Shown here piece by piece: positions 54,732 to 63,554 of a DNA stretch of 64,000 nucleotides; the stretch's first letter is position 1, and every line of letters starts with the position of its first letter. The DNA lies in the NCBI RefSeq assembly GCF_046054195.1, contig NZ_JBEQCS010000003.1, positions 1 to 64,000 of the forward strand. Reading direction: 5' to 3'. Position numbers and translations under genes: made by a program. Source of the DNA: Celerinatantimonas sp046054195 (lineage in GTDB: Bacteria; Pseudomonadota; Gammaproteobacteria; Enterobacterales; Celerinatantimonadaceae). The notes beneath the pieces were generated by a model. That model was not told the origin of the DNA and ran no database searches. It was given only the letters and a program-made list of their open reading frames with translations.

Positions 54732-55412
54732 TTAGTTTAGAGGGGCAAAAGTCAATTGCCGCTCCTGTAGTTCAATACAACATGCTTGCTGCCACATAGG
54801 CTGCAGATTTTCTGATAATTGATAATGTCCGGCTATTGAGACCAACTCAGCTTGCAGACTTTGGCAACAAATGATGCAATCTGATTGTCCACTAGCTCCG
54901 GCAATTGCTCGGCCTCTAAGGGCGCCATAAACGTGAATACTGCCGTCAGCTATAATTTCTGCGCCATTACTAACACTACCAAAAACGACTAAATCACAAT
55001 TTTTAGCATAAACCTGTTGTCCTGAGCGGACCTGCCCACGAACCACTTTAGGTGGTTGACCGATACTCACATCTTGAGGAGCTTCGATCGGTTTAGGCTC
55101 GACATCTCGACCTGCAATTAAAACTGGGATATTGGCCGTGTGGCAAAGCTGTTTTTGAGCGCTATCTCGCGTTCCTGTTACACCAACCATAACAAAACCA
55201 GTGGCATTAATCGCCTTTCTCAATGCAGGAAAATCAAGCGACTCATTAACTAAACTTACATTTACAATAACCGGTGCAGTTGCAAAAAATTTTGGGGCTT
55301 GAGCCATTTTCTTCTCAAGTACCTGTTTGATATGCTCCAAATCATTGTCAATCAAATGAATGACTGAGATCGTAAATGTCGTTCCCTTTATTTCAACTTC
55401 TGGTTCGGCCAT
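54732..55412 (-). CDS. minC: septum site-determining protein MinC
   Basis: The 226-residue FtsZ inhibitor has an N-terminal domain (to about 100) and a C-terminal beta-helix with VVRGQVRSGQQVYAKNCDLV and GSIHVYGALRGRAIAGA (the dimer and MinD-binding part). First gene of minCDE, 16 bases before minD. The divergent gene is ycgL, 114 bases away. Confidence 0.96.
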   Translation of the reverse strand: MAEPEVEIKGTTFTISVIHLIDNDLEHIKQVLEKKMAQAPKFFATAPVIVNVSLVNESLDFPALRKAINATGFVMVGVTGTRDSAQKQLCHTANIPVLIAGRDVEPKPIEAPQDVSIGQPPKVVRGQVRSGQQVYAKNCDLVVFGSVSNGAEIIADGSIHVYGALRGRAIAGASGQSDCIICCQSLQAELVSIAGHYQLSENLQPMWQQACCIELQERQLTFAPLN

Positions 55413-55526
55413 GTGATTAACTATTCCTATTACTTTAGTCTTTTTAGTGGCACATTGTTGGTATGCAATCTATTTTGCTATAGTTTGCCCATTTATCTGT
55501 AACGAAACAATAAAAAGAGTCAAAAC

Positions 55527-55811
55527 ATGCTGTGCTATATTTATAAAAGCTTAAAAAAAGAACAAACATACCTTTATATAGCCAAACGAGATAAGTTTGA
55601 AAACGTTCCTAAGCAATTATTAACCATGTTTGGTAAACCCGAGTTATTCATGACTTTTAATTTAGCCGGTAACAAACAACTGGCGATTGCCGATATCGAC
55701 AAAGTCCGAGAAGCGATGCAAAAGGATGGATTTTATCTGCAGCTCCCACCTCCTGTGACAAATGAACTTGAAGTATTTAAAGCTTCTAAGGGGATACATG
55801 ACTCGGATTAA
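55527..55811 (+). CDS. ycgL: YcgL-domain protein
   Basis: The 94-residue protein starts MLCYIYKSLKKEQTYLYI and has FMTFNLAGNKQLAIADIDKV (partly quoted) and GFYLQLPPP, as in YcgL. The function is not established. The location divergent from minC is conserved in gammaproteobacteria. It overlaps the following transglycosylase by 14 bases. Confidence 0.93.
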   Translation: MLCYIYKSLKKEQTYLYIAKRDKFENVPKQLLTMFGKPELFMTFNLAGNKQLAIADIDKVREAMQKDGFYLQLPPPVTNELEVFKASKGIHDSD

Positions 55812-56781
55812 ATTGGCTATTGGATGTTTGATTCTATCCCTTGGCGTGACTGTGAATGCCAAAGCACAGTCCTTTGATGATTATGTTCTCTCACTTAAGC
55901 ATCAAGCACTTGAGAAGGGCTATTCACAACCGCTGATTGACGAGGCGTTTAACAACGTCAAGTTACGCAAAAAGGTTATTTATAGCGATAAAAACCAACC
56001 TGAGTTTCGCCTGACTCTAGATACTTATATCCCAAGAGCATTACCTAAATGGAAAGTTGCTAAAGCGCGTAAATTGTATAAACAATATTATCCGCTATTA
56101 ACGAAAATTTCGGCTCAATACCATGTCCAGCCCCGTTTTATCGTAGCTCTATGGGGAATTGAATCTAATTTTGGCAATCTTACTGGACGCTACGATGTGA
56201 TGTCAGCACTCACGTCGCTGGCCTATGATGGCCGCAGAAGAGCGTTTTTTGAACGCCAGATCATGGCATCGCTTGCCATTATGAAAAAAGATGGCATTTC
56301 ACGTAGTACCCTTAAAGGCTCATGGGCCGGCGCAATGGGGCAGGTTCAATTTATGCCTGGAACCTATTTCGCCTATGCAGTAGATGGCGACGGTGATGGC
56401 AAGAGCGATCTGTGGAATAGTGTGCCGGATGCATTAGCATCGGCGGCAAATTATCTAAATAAAATCGGTTGGCGAGACGATATGACATGGGGACGCCAAG
56501 TACATTTACCCAAAGATTTTGATTTGAAAACACTCGATATTAAATCTGCAAAATTGCTATCTGAATGGGAAAAATTAGGTGTTCGCCGGTACAGTGGCCA
56601 AGCGTTACCCACGCGTCAAATTAAGGCTCGATTAGTGGTTCCTGACGATCGCAACGGTCGTATTTATTTGGTTTATCACAACTATGAGACATTGCTCAAA
56701 TGGAACCGCTCTAACTATTTTGCCATTACTGTTGGAAGCTTAGCTGATCGCATTGCATACCCACCAGTTGATTTACGCTAG
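55798..56781 (+). CDS. lytic murein transglycosylase, MltB-type
   Basis: The 327-residue precursor has a signal peptide (to about AKA, residue 23) without a lipobox, so it is a soluble periplasmic member. The catalytic Glu122 lies in ALWGIESNFGNLTG; AGAMGQVQFMPGTYFAYAVD and DGDGKSDLWNSVPDALASAANYL (given in part) are typical of the family. It cleaves the glycan strand to 1,6-anhydro-muropeptides. I chose the ATG at 55798 with AAGGGGAT upstream; an earlier in-frame ATG at 55762 would disrupt the signal peptide. Followed by a 13-bp hairpin. Confidence 0.92.
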   Translation: MTRIKLAIGCLILSLGVTVNAKAQSFDDYVLSLKHQALEKGYSQPLIDEAFNNVKLRKKVIYSDKNQPEFRLTLDTYIPRALPKWKVAKARKLYKQYYPLLTKISAQYHVQPRFIVALWGIESNFGNLTGRYDVMSALTSLAYDGRRRAFFERQIMASLAIMKKDGISRSTLKGSWAGAMGQVQFMPGTYFAYAVDGDGDGKSDLWNSVPDALASAANYLNKIGWRDDMTWGRQVHLPKDFDLKTLDIKSAKLLSEWEKLGVRRYSGQALPTRQIKARLVVPDDRNGRIYLVYHNYETLLKWNRSNYFAITVGSLADRIAYPPVDLR

Positions 56782-56814
56782 CCAATGTTTCTTTGATATA
56801 ATTCCCGATGTTTT

Positions 56815-56851
56815 ATCCATATTGACCGACTTTAATTTGGTCAATATGGAT
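56815..56851. terminator. hairpin after the transglycosylase gene
   Basis: ATCCATATTGACC (56815-56827) pairs perfectly with GGTCAATATGGAT (56839-56851), 13 bp with an 11-base loop, 34 bases past the stop. No U-run follows, so termination would depend on other factors. Confidence 0.45.
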
Positions 56852-57020
56852 TATCTATGGCAGGCTACCTGGGCATTCGCTCAAGGCCTTTTCAGTGTTT
56901 TTAACCTTAGTTATACGATAACACAACTGTTAGTTTGCGAAGACATACGCCCCTGTTGCATACGCCGATGGCGTCATTTGCTTTGAAACAATCATAAGAC
57001 TATTAAAAAAGGTAAATTTG

Positions 57021-57482
57021 GTGATTAACGATCCTCTATTTTGGCAGCATAAATCTCTTGAGCAGATGAGCGAAAGTGAATGGGAAGCGCTTTGTGACGG
57101 CTGTGGTAAATGCTGTTTAGCAAAAGTAATCGATGATGATACCGATGAGCTTTATTTTACGGATATTAATTGTCAGCTATTAGATCAGCACAGTTGCCAG
57201 TGCAGTGATTATGCGAATCGTTTTGCTAAGGTCAGTGATTGCGTCAAAATTACACTTGAACATCATGAATCATTTCAATGGCTTCCACCAAGTTGTGCCT
57301 ATCGGCGTTTAGACGAAGGAAGAGCTTTGCCATTATGGCATCCACTTCGCCACAATGGTGATAAGACATTAATGCATCGCGTGGGGGCTTCTGTGCGAGG
57401 TAAAACAATTAGTGAAACAGCTGTTAGTGGGGAGCTACAAGAATTTATTGCTTATTGGCCATTAGATGAATGTGAAGACTAG
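57021..57482 (+). CDS. ycgN: UPF0260 cysteine-cluster protein YcgN
   Basis: The 153-residue protein has the cysteine cluster WEALCDGCGKCCL (Cys25, Cys28, Cys31, Cys32) and further cysteines in SCQCSDY and PSCAYR. It probably binds zinc or an iron-sulfur centre; function is not established. I chose the GTG at 57021 with AAAAGGT upstream, where E. coli homology starts. The ycgL-transglycosylase-ycgN order is common in Vibrio and Shewanella relatives. Confidence 0.9.
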   Translation: MINDPLFWQHKSLEQMSESEWEALCDGCGKCCLAKVIDDDTDELYFTDINCQLLDQHSCQCSDYANRFAKVSDCVKITLEHHESFQWLPPSCAYRRLDEGRALPLWHPLRHNGDKTLMHRVGASVRGKTISETAVSGELQEFIAYWPLDECED

Positions 57483-57490
57483 TGGTGCAG

Positions 57491-57525
57491 AATCATTTGT
57501 ATTGTAATTATAAATACAAATGATT
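57491..57525. repeat. 13-bp inverted repeat before the PPOX gene
   Basis: AATCATTTGTATT (57491-57503) and AATACAAATGATT (57513-57525) are exact inverse copies spaced by 9 bases. It lies 8 bases past the ycgN stop and 66 before the next start. It may be an operator for an unknown regulator or a weak terminator without a U-run. Confidence 0.45.
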
Positions 57526-57591
57526 TACATTATTTAAAATAATCGAGAAACGACACTACTTTTCATCATTTTTCTCAAAACAGGAGCCGTT

Positions 57592-58170
57592 TTGAACGAA
57601 TCAATTACGAAGATTGCACAACTTGAAGATTGCTATGGAACGCCGCATGAAATTGTTAAAAATAAGGCGGTTTATCAAATCGACCCATACACTCAGAAAT
57701 TTATAGAACATAGTCCTTTTGTCATTTTATCAAGTTGTGATTCTGAAGGCTTTATGGACACATCTCCTCGTGGAGGTGAACCAGGATTCGTCAAAGTGCT
57801 TGATGAGACCACCTTGCTCATCCCTAATAGTGCTGGCAATCGGCGTTTAGACACATTTAGGAATCTGTTAAGCCATCCACAAATTGGGCTGATGTTTATG
57901 ATCCCAGGCATTGAAGAGATTGTTCGAGTCAAAGGTTATGCCAGTTTGCATTCTGACCCTGAGCTTTGTGCAAAGGCCCCCGATGGTAATCGCGTTCCTA
58001 AAATGGTAGTCAAGGTTATCGTTAAGGAGCTGTTTTTTCACTGTCCCAAAGCAATTATGATCTCTAAACTCTGGCAGCCTGATAATGTAACAGACCGGTC
58101 GTTCTTGCCATCATTAGGTGACATCGTTACCGAACAACAGCGACTTAAAGAACAATCGCGTAATCATTAA
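57592..58170 (+). CDS. pyridoxamine 5'-phosphate oxidase-family flavoprotein
   Basis: The 192-residue protein has the FMN-binding split-barrel layout: FVILSSCDSEGFMDTSPRGG (about 43-62), LLIPNSAGNRRLDTFRNLL and IEEIVRVKGYASLH. It resembles the MSMEG_1061-type PPOX family. The reaction is unknown; such proteins often bind FMN or heme. The start is TTG with CAGGAG upstream. Followed by a strong terminator. Confidence 0.85.
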   Translation: MNESITKIAQLEDCYGTPHEIVKNKAVYQIDPYTQKFIEHSPFVILSSCDSEGFMDTSPRGGEPGFVKVLDETTLLIPNSAGNRRLDTFRNLLSHPQIGLMFMIPGIEEIVRVKGYASLHSDPELCAKAPDGNRVPKMVVKVIVKELFFHCPKAIMISKLWQPDNVTDRSFLPSLGDIVTEQQRLKEQSRNH

Positions 58171-58175
58171 AAGCA

Positions 58176-58198
58176 AAAACCCGCCAATGGCGGGTTTT
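58176..58198. terminator. bidirectional terminator between the PPOX gene and dsbB
   Basis: AAAACCCGCC (58176-58185) pairs with GGCGGGTTTT (58189-58198) around AAT, with A- and T-runs at the base of the stem. Confidence 0.9.
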
Positions 58199-58224
58199 CT
58201 ATTAGTGAATCTATTTATAACAGA

Positions 58225-58731
58225 TTAACGGCGGAATTGTCCCACCAGAATAACAAGAGCCATGATTAAATAGACGCCAAAAGCGACGATAAGCCACTGC
58301 GGCATACTCCAATCCATCATCTTCCAAACTATCACGGAGCAATCCCCATGAGGTTGGAACATCCACGGAAACCAGTCATTCAGTCTGAGCCAACTCGGAA
58401 AATGCGGATATGGACTGCAGGTTGAAAAAGGCGAAGGATGTAACTGTAATTGAGTATGCTGCCATGCGAGCAATAATCCCCAAGCGCTAGAAGCTATAAA
58501 TCCCACTGTACCAATCAAACGAAACAGTAACCAGCGTGGCGCAATAAAAGCAAAAATAGCACTGACAAATATTCCTAACATCGCGGTGCGCTCATAGACA
58601 CACATGACGCAGGGTTCTAATTTTTTGCCGTATTGAAAATATAAAGCTGCGAGTTCAAAAGCGACCGTACTAAGAGCAAGAACGAGCCATGGCTTACGGT
58701 GCATCGACCAGGTTCGAAAAAGTTTAACCAC
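58225..58731 (-). CDS. dsbB: disulfide bond formation protein DsbB
   Basis: The 168-residue inner-membrane protein has four membrane segments and both redox pairs: Cys41-Cys44 in EPCVMCVYER and Cys105-Cys131 in the second periplasmic loop. It reoxidises DsbA and passes electrons to quinone. The dsbB-nhaB neighbourhood is conserved in gammaproteobacteria. A hairpin lies between the two, so they are probably separate transcripts. Confidence 0.95.
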   Translation of the reverse strand: MVKLFRTWSMHRKPWLVLALSTVAFELAALYFQYGKKLEPCVMCVYERTAMLGIFVSAIFAFIAPRWLLFRLIGTVGFIASSAWGLLLAWQHTQLQLHPSPFSTCSPYPHFPSWLRLNDWFPWMFQPHGDCSVIVWKMMDWSMPQWLIVAFGVYLIMALVILVGQFRR

Positions 58732-58746
58732 ACCAACTCCTTAAAC

Positions 58747-58771
58747 TAAGAAAGGGCAAATTGCCCTTTCT
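58747..58771 (-). terminator. terminator of nhaB
   Basis: AAGAAAGGGCAA and TTGCCCTTTCTT form a near-continuous palindrome (58748-58771) just past the nhaB stop; on the minus strand TTTCTTAG forms the tail. Confidence 0.7.
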
Positions 58772-58781
58772 TATACCAAAT

Positions 58782-60368
58782 TTAGTGACCAATTGCAGCT
58801 GCTGCAGCTTTGGCACTATGATGAATCAACCAACCATGTTGGTAAAACAGGTCAGTGACCGGCATTAGGAAGAAATTCACACAAAGCAGGCCAACAACGA
58901 CTAAAACAATCGTGTAGGGTAGAGCCATCATAACCATGCGGCCATATGAAAGTCTTAATAGCGGTGCTAAAGAGGACGTTAATAGGAACAAAAATGCGGC
59001 TTGACCATTGGGAGTTGCCACCGATGGTAAGTTTGTACCTGTATTAATCGCAACGGCTAGCATATCGAATTGGTCCCGAGTAATTTGACCATCCATCAGC
59101 GCTGAGCGAACTTCATTGATATATACCGTTCCCACGAACACGTTATCCGAGACCATGGATAGAACGCCATTAGCAAGATAAAAGGCAATTAATTGCGCGT
59201 GGCCTTCTTGTTGTAAAACCCAATGAATCACAGGCTTAAATAACTGCAAATCGATAATCACAGCAACAACCGAGAAGAATACTGCCAGTAAAGCGGTAAA
59301 AGGTAGGGCTTCGGTAAATGCTTCGCCTAATTGATGTTCTTCGGTAATCCCCGCAAAGGTGGTTGCAAGAATGATGACTGACAAACCGATTAAACCCACT
59401 GCAGCAAGGTGTAGTGCCAAGCCAACAATCAACCATACTGCGATAATACCTTGTACGATTAATTTGATATTTTCACGGCGAGTACGGCGGCTATCTTCAT
59501 AAGCGTCAAAGCGCTGCATAATAGCTCGAACACGTTCAGGAAGTTTACCGCCATAACCAAACCAGCTCATTTTTTCTAAAATGATACAAGTGACAAGCCC
59601 TAAAATTAAAACGGGCACAGATACTGGCGCCATCCGCAAGAAAAACTCACTGAAATGCCATCCGGCTTGGTCTGCAATAATTAGGTTTTGAGGCTCACCA
59701 ACCATGGTGCATACGCCGCCTAGCGCCGTGCCGACACCGGCATGCATGAGCAGGCTACGTAGAAAAGAGCGGAAGCCATCTAAGTCCTGGCGAGTTAATT
59801 CATCTTCAAGTTGTTCATCTTGGGTATGATCATGTTCAATATGGAAATCTTTTCCTGAAGCAACTTTATGATAAATTGCATAAAATCCGACAGCAACACT
59901 GATCACTACCGCAATTACAGTCAAGGCATCGAGAAATGCAGATAAAAACGCAGCAGCTAGACAAAATGCTAGTGATAGAAGGACTTTACTGCGAATTTTG
60001 GTAAGCATTTTGGTAAAAACGTAAAGCAATAACTGCTTCATGAAGAAAATACCAGCAACCATGAAGATCAATAAGAGAATTACTTCAAAGTTGGCTAATA
60101 GTTCATGTTTGACAGTCTCTGGCGATGTCATCCCGATTGCTATCGCTTCAATTGCTAATAAGCCACCGGGTTGCAGTGGATAGCATTTTAAAGCCATCGC
60201 CAGCGTAAATATAAATTCAACGACTAAGACCCAACCAGCGACAAACGGATCAATCGAAAAGATGATCGGATTGACGACTAAAAAGGCGATTATGGCAAGT
60301 TTGTACCACTTAGGTGACTTACCAAGAAAGTTAGAGGCAAAAGCCGTTAGTAACGAGTCATTGGTCAT
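58782..60368 (-). CDS. nhaB: Na+/H+ antiporter NhaB
   Basis: The 528-residue antiporter has about 12 membrane segments, starting after KSPKWYKLAIIAFLVVNPII (about 16). VGTALGGVCTMVGEPQNLII (about 210-230) and NTGTNLPSVATPNGQAA (about 415) are family hallmarks. It exchanges Na+ for protons across the inner membrane. In E. coli and Vibrio fadR lies next to nhaB; here only non-coding DNA separates nhaB from ycgB. Confidence 0.96.
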   Translation of the reverse strand: MTNDSLLTAFASNFLGKSPKWYKLAIIAFLVVNPIIFSIDPFVAGWVLVVEFIFTLAMALKCYPLQPGGLLAIEAIAIGMTSPETVKHELLANFEVILLLIFMVAGIFFMKQLLLYVFTKMLTKIRSKVLLSLAFCLAAAFLSAFLDALTVIAVVISVAVGFYAIYHKVASGKDFHIEHDHTQDEQLEDELTRQDLDGFRSFLRSLLMHAGVGTALGGVCTMVGEPQNLIIADQAGWHFSEFFLRMAPVSVPVLILGLVTCIILEKMSWFGYGGKLPERVRAIMQRFDAYEDSRRTRRENIKLIVQGIIAVWLIVGLALHLAAVGLIGLSVIILATTFAGITEEHQLGEAFTEALPFTALLAVFFSVVAVIIDLQLFKPVIHWVLQQEGHAQLIAFYLANGVLSMVSDNVFVGTVYINEVRSALMDGQITRDQFDMLAVAINTGTNLPSVATPNGQAAFLFLLTSSLAPLLRLSYGRMVMMALPYTIVLVVVGLLCVNFFLMPVTDLFYQHGWLIHHSAKAAAAAIGH

Positions 60369-60752
60369 AATTGCGCTAATATCCTGTTAAAAGAGTGATC
60401 CATTTTATAGTAAGTAGAGTAGCTGTCCAAAACACATTACGAAATGCGTTTAAGAATTATTCTAAATTAAAATATGGTGTGAAAAATACCTATTGATTAA
60501 AGAATAACTCGAATAGTTCAGAACATTGACTAAAGTTAAGCTTTAAGCGTTTTTTTAGTAAAAAAACTATTTTGATGATGTTTATGCTTGTTAAATAAAT
60601 GCGTGTAAAGCGTTGCTTAAATATAAAGCAAAATATACTAGGCCATGCTAGACATTGTACTAGAGATGTTTTTTTATAAAAATAGCGGTTTCGTTTAAGA
60701 TTGAGTAACAATAATAAAAAAGCTACTGTATCGCTACAGTAGCTCATAGCAG
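60369..60752. other. 384-base non-coding gap between nhaB and ycgB
   Basis: The gap holds the nhaB promoter region at its left and the ycgB terminator at its right. A minus-strand frame at 60490-60747 is open, but has biased Phe/Leu/Lys content, no ribosome site and overlaps the terminator, so it is not a gene. No remnant of fadR, the gene that often occupies this place in relatives, is visible by eye. Confidence 0.6.
60715..60744 (-). terminator. Rho-independent terminator of the yeaG-yeaH-ycgB operon
   Basis: AGCTACTGTA (60721-60730) pairs with TACAGTAGCT (60735-60744) around TCGC; on the minus strand TTTTTTATTATTG follows. It is 9 bases past the ycgB stop. Confidence 0.92.
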
Positions 60753-62258
60753 TTAATCAGCTGTTTTCGGCGGGCAAGTTGCTAATATTTCTGTATGTCC
60801 AGAGTCTGCCACTTGCTCTAATCGCACTGTGAATCCCCACAATCGATGCAAATGCCTTAGGACCTCATCTAGATTTTTGGCCAGAGGAATATGATTATGC
60901 GGCGTGTATCGCAGTGTCATAGAACGATCCCCTCGAACATCAACATTATAAACTTGAATATTCGGATCAATCGTCGAAATATTATATTGATTAGAAAGCG
61001 CCTGGCGAACCGCCTGATAACCCGCCTCATTATGAATCGAACTAATTTCCAAATAAGGTAAGTTATGATGGTCGGTTAAGTTAAACAATTTAAAATCACG
61101 AATAAGCTTCGGTGATAAAAATTGACTTATAAAGCTTTCATCTTTGAAATTTTGCATCGCAAAATGCAACGTTTCGAGCCAATCACTCCCGGCTATATCA
61201 GGGAACCAATATTTGTCTTCCTCCGTTGGGTTTTCACAAATCCGCCGAATATCACACATCATGGCAAATCCAAGGGCATATGGATTTATCCCATTGAAAT
61301 AAGGACTGTTATAGGCCGGCTGAGCTACAACGTTCGTATGATTATGTAAAAACTCCAGAATGAATCGGTCTGTGACATAACCTTGGTCATACATATCGTT
61401 CAAAATAGTGTAATGCCAAAAAGTCGCCCAACCTTCATTCATCACCTGTGTTTGCCGTTGCGGATAAAAGTATTGGCTGATTTTGCGCACAATCCGAATG
61501 ATTTCCCGCTGCCAAGTTTCTAAAAGCGGCGCTTTTTTCTCAAGAAAATATAAAATATTCTCTTGTGGTTCTTCCGGGAAGTTTTTCGGTTTAAATTGCT
61601 GCTCACTTTCATTTTTAGGAATGGTTCGCCACAGCTCATTCACCTGAGCTTGTAGATATTCCTGGCGAGATTTCTGTCTGGCTTTTTCCTCTGCAAGCGA
61701 AATAGGAGAAGGGCGTTTATAGCGATCCACGCCGTGATTCATCAGTGCATGGCAAGAGTCTAAAATATCTTCTACAGCTTCGATGCCATAGCGTTTTTCA
61801 CACTCAGCAACATAATTTTTTGCAAATAGTAGATAATCAATAATTGAGCTTGCATCTGTCCATGCTTTAAATAAGTAATTATTTTTAAAGAAAGAGTTAT
61901 GTCCATAGCTGGCATGCGCCATTACTAGCGCCTGCATCACCATAGTATTTTCTTCCATTAAATAAGCGATACATGGATTTGAGTTAATAACAATTTCATA
62001 GGCCAGCCCCATCTGGCCTCGCTTATAAGTCTGCTCTGTCTGAATAAATTTTTTACCAAATGACCAGTGATTATAGCCAATTGGCATACCTACACTTGAA
62101 TAGGCATCCATCATTTGTTCAGCAGTAATAATTTCAATTTGGTTCGGGTAAGTTTCTAGCTTGAACTTTTCAGCCGTTGCAGCGATCACTTCGTGATACT
62201 GCTCAATGAGCGGGAAAGTCCAGTCTGGCCCGTCATCTAGACGTTTGTTTTTGACCAT
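60753..62258 (-). CDS. ycgB: SpoVR-family protein YcgB
   Basis: The 501-residue protein has family segments DGPDWTFPLIEQYHEVI (start), MPIGYNHWSFGKKF, VMAHASYGHNSFFKNNYLF and NEGWATFWHYTILN. E. coli YcgB is similar in length. The His/Glu pattern suggests a metal-binding fold, but the biochemical role is unknown; it is linked to YeaG and YeaH in stress and nitrogen-starvation responses. I chose the ATG at 62258 with GAGGAGGAG upstream instead of the open frame's 41 extra codons, which run into yeaH. Confidence 0.94.
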   Translation of the reverse strand: MVKNKRLDDGPDWTFPLIEQYHEVIAATAEKFKLETYPNQIEIITAEQMMDAYSSVGMPIGYNHWSFGKKFIQTEQTYKRGQMGLAYEIVINSNPCIAYLMEENTMVMQALVMAHASYGHNSFFKNNYLFKAWTDASSIIDYLLFAKNYVAECEKRYGIEAVEDILDSCHALMNHGVDRYKRPSPISLAEEKARQKSRQEYLQAQVNELWRTIPKNESEQQFKPKNFPEEPQENILYFLEKKAPLLETWQREIIRIVRKISQYFYPQRQTQVMNEGWATFWHYTILNDMYDQGYVTDRFILEFLHNHTNVVAQPAYNSPYFNGINPYALGFAMMCDIRRICENPTEEDKYWFPDIAGSDWLETLHFAMQNFKDESFISQFLSPKLIRDFKLFNLTDHHNLPYLEISSIHNEAGYQAVRQALSNQYNISTIDPNIQVYNVDVRGDRSMTLRYTPHNHIPLAKNLDEVLRHLHRLWGFTVRLEQVADSGHTEILATCPPKTAD

Positions 62259-62268
62259 ACTCTCCTCC

Positions 62269-63537
62269 TCATGCAACTTCTTTTCGGAAAAACTCTCTGA
62301 ATACCGGGAAGATATCCTCAGGTTTGCGAATATGCTGCAAGTCAAAATTTGAATGTTGTTGGGCGAGAGATTCGTACTCACGCCATAAAGTTTGATGCGC
62401 TCTAGCTGTAATTTCTATATAAAAGAAGTTACGGATTAGCGGTAAAATATCTCGGTCAAGCAATGTCCGGCATACTGGTGAATCATCTGCCCAGTTGTCC
62501 CCATCAGATGCTTGGGCTGCATAAATGTTCCACTGATCTTCAGGGTAACGATCAGCAATAATTTGTTTCATTAATTTTAATGCGCTGGATACTATGGTTC
62601 CCCCAGTTTCCTGCGAGTAGAAGAACTCTTGCTCATCGACCTCTTTGGCTTGAGTATGATGGCGAATAAACACAATCTCGATACGTTCGTAATTACGCGT
62701 CAAGAATAAGTACAACAACAGGTAAAACCGTTTAGCCATATCTTTGGTCGCTTGGTCCATTGAACCAGACACGTCCATTAAGCAAAACATCACAGCTTGT
62801 GAGTTTGGTACAGGTTGCTTAACAAAAGCGTTAAATTTCAGATCGAAGGTATCAATAAAGGGGACTTTACGAATACGTTCTCTGAGCTCTTCTGCCTCTT
62901 TTTCTAAAATTAAAATTTCAGCTTCATTCTCCTGAGGAGATTCGTTTAATTTTACAATTTGCTGTTCAAGTTCATGTAAAACCCGCTTTTTACCCGCTGA
63001 CATCGCAGTACGACGTAACAGTGAATTTTGTAACGAACGAACAATATTAATATTCGATGGGACACCATCATTGGTGAAACCAGCACGAACAGTTCGAAAA
63101 TCAACCATTCTATCGGTACTGTTTTCTTGCAAGTTTGGCAGTTCTAGATCATCAAAAAGAATATCTAAATATTCATCTTTTGAAATCTCAAACTGAAAGT
63201 TATCAGTGCCTTCACCGCTATTACTTGCATCACCTTCACCGGAACCACCACCGCCCCCTCCTTGGGGGCGTTCTATTCTGTCACCAGGTGAGAACTGATC
63301 GTTGCCTGGTAATACTCGAGTACGGTCACCACCTTCACCTTGATGGAAAAATGGTTCCGTAATATCCCGAGAGGGGATAGAAATGCTTTCTCCAGAATCG
63401 AGATCCTGAATACTGCGCTGATTGACGGCATCAGTTACTGCTTTTTTGATCTGCTGTTTATAGCGGCGCATAAAGCGCTGCCGATTCACAGCGCTTTTGT
63501 TTTTACCGTTTAAACGTCGGTCAATAAAATGAGCCAT
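62269..63537 (-). CDS. yeaH: UPF0229 VWA-type protein YeaH
   Basis: The 422-residue protein starts MAHFIDRRLNGKNKSAVNRQ and has a Gly/Ser-rich linker (about 90-110). A von Willebrand A-type domain follows, with the metal-site motif MDVSGSM near residue 250. E. coli YeaH acts with the YeaG kinase. It is 10 bases upstream of ycgB and 17 downstream of yeaG. Confidence 0.95.
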   Translation of the reverse strand: MAHFIDRRLNGKNKSAVNRQRFMRRYKQQIKKAVTDAVNQRSIQDLDSGESISIPSRDITEPFFHQGEGGDRTRVLPGNDQFSPGDRIERPQGGGGGGSGEGDASNSGEGTDNFQFEISKDEYLDILFDDLELPNLQENSTDRMVDFRTVRAGFTNDGVPSNINIVRSLQNSLLRRTAMSAGKKRVLHELEQQIVKLNESPQENEAEILILEKEAEELRERIRKVPFIDTFDLKFNAFVKQPVPNSQAVMFCLMDVSGSMDQATKDMAKRFYLLLYLFLTRNYERIEIVFIRHHTQAKEVDEQEFFYSQETGGTIVSSALKLMKQIIADRYPEDQWNIYAAQASDGDNWADDSPVCRTLLDRDILPLIRNFFYIEITARAHQTLWREYESLAQQHSNFDLQHIRKPEDIFPVFREFFRKEVA

Positions 63538-63554
63538 ACAAAAACCTCCGATGG

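Noticed and set aside
60490..60747. 85-codon minus-strand frame between nhaB and ycgB
   Set aside because: AT-rich random-like composition (Phe, Leu, Lys), no ribosome site, overlaps a clear terminator; also not a fadR remnant.
62258..62381. Longer ycgB start at 62381
   Set aside because: The extra 41 codons run inside yeaH; the ATG at 62258 has GAGGAGGAG upstream and matches the family start.
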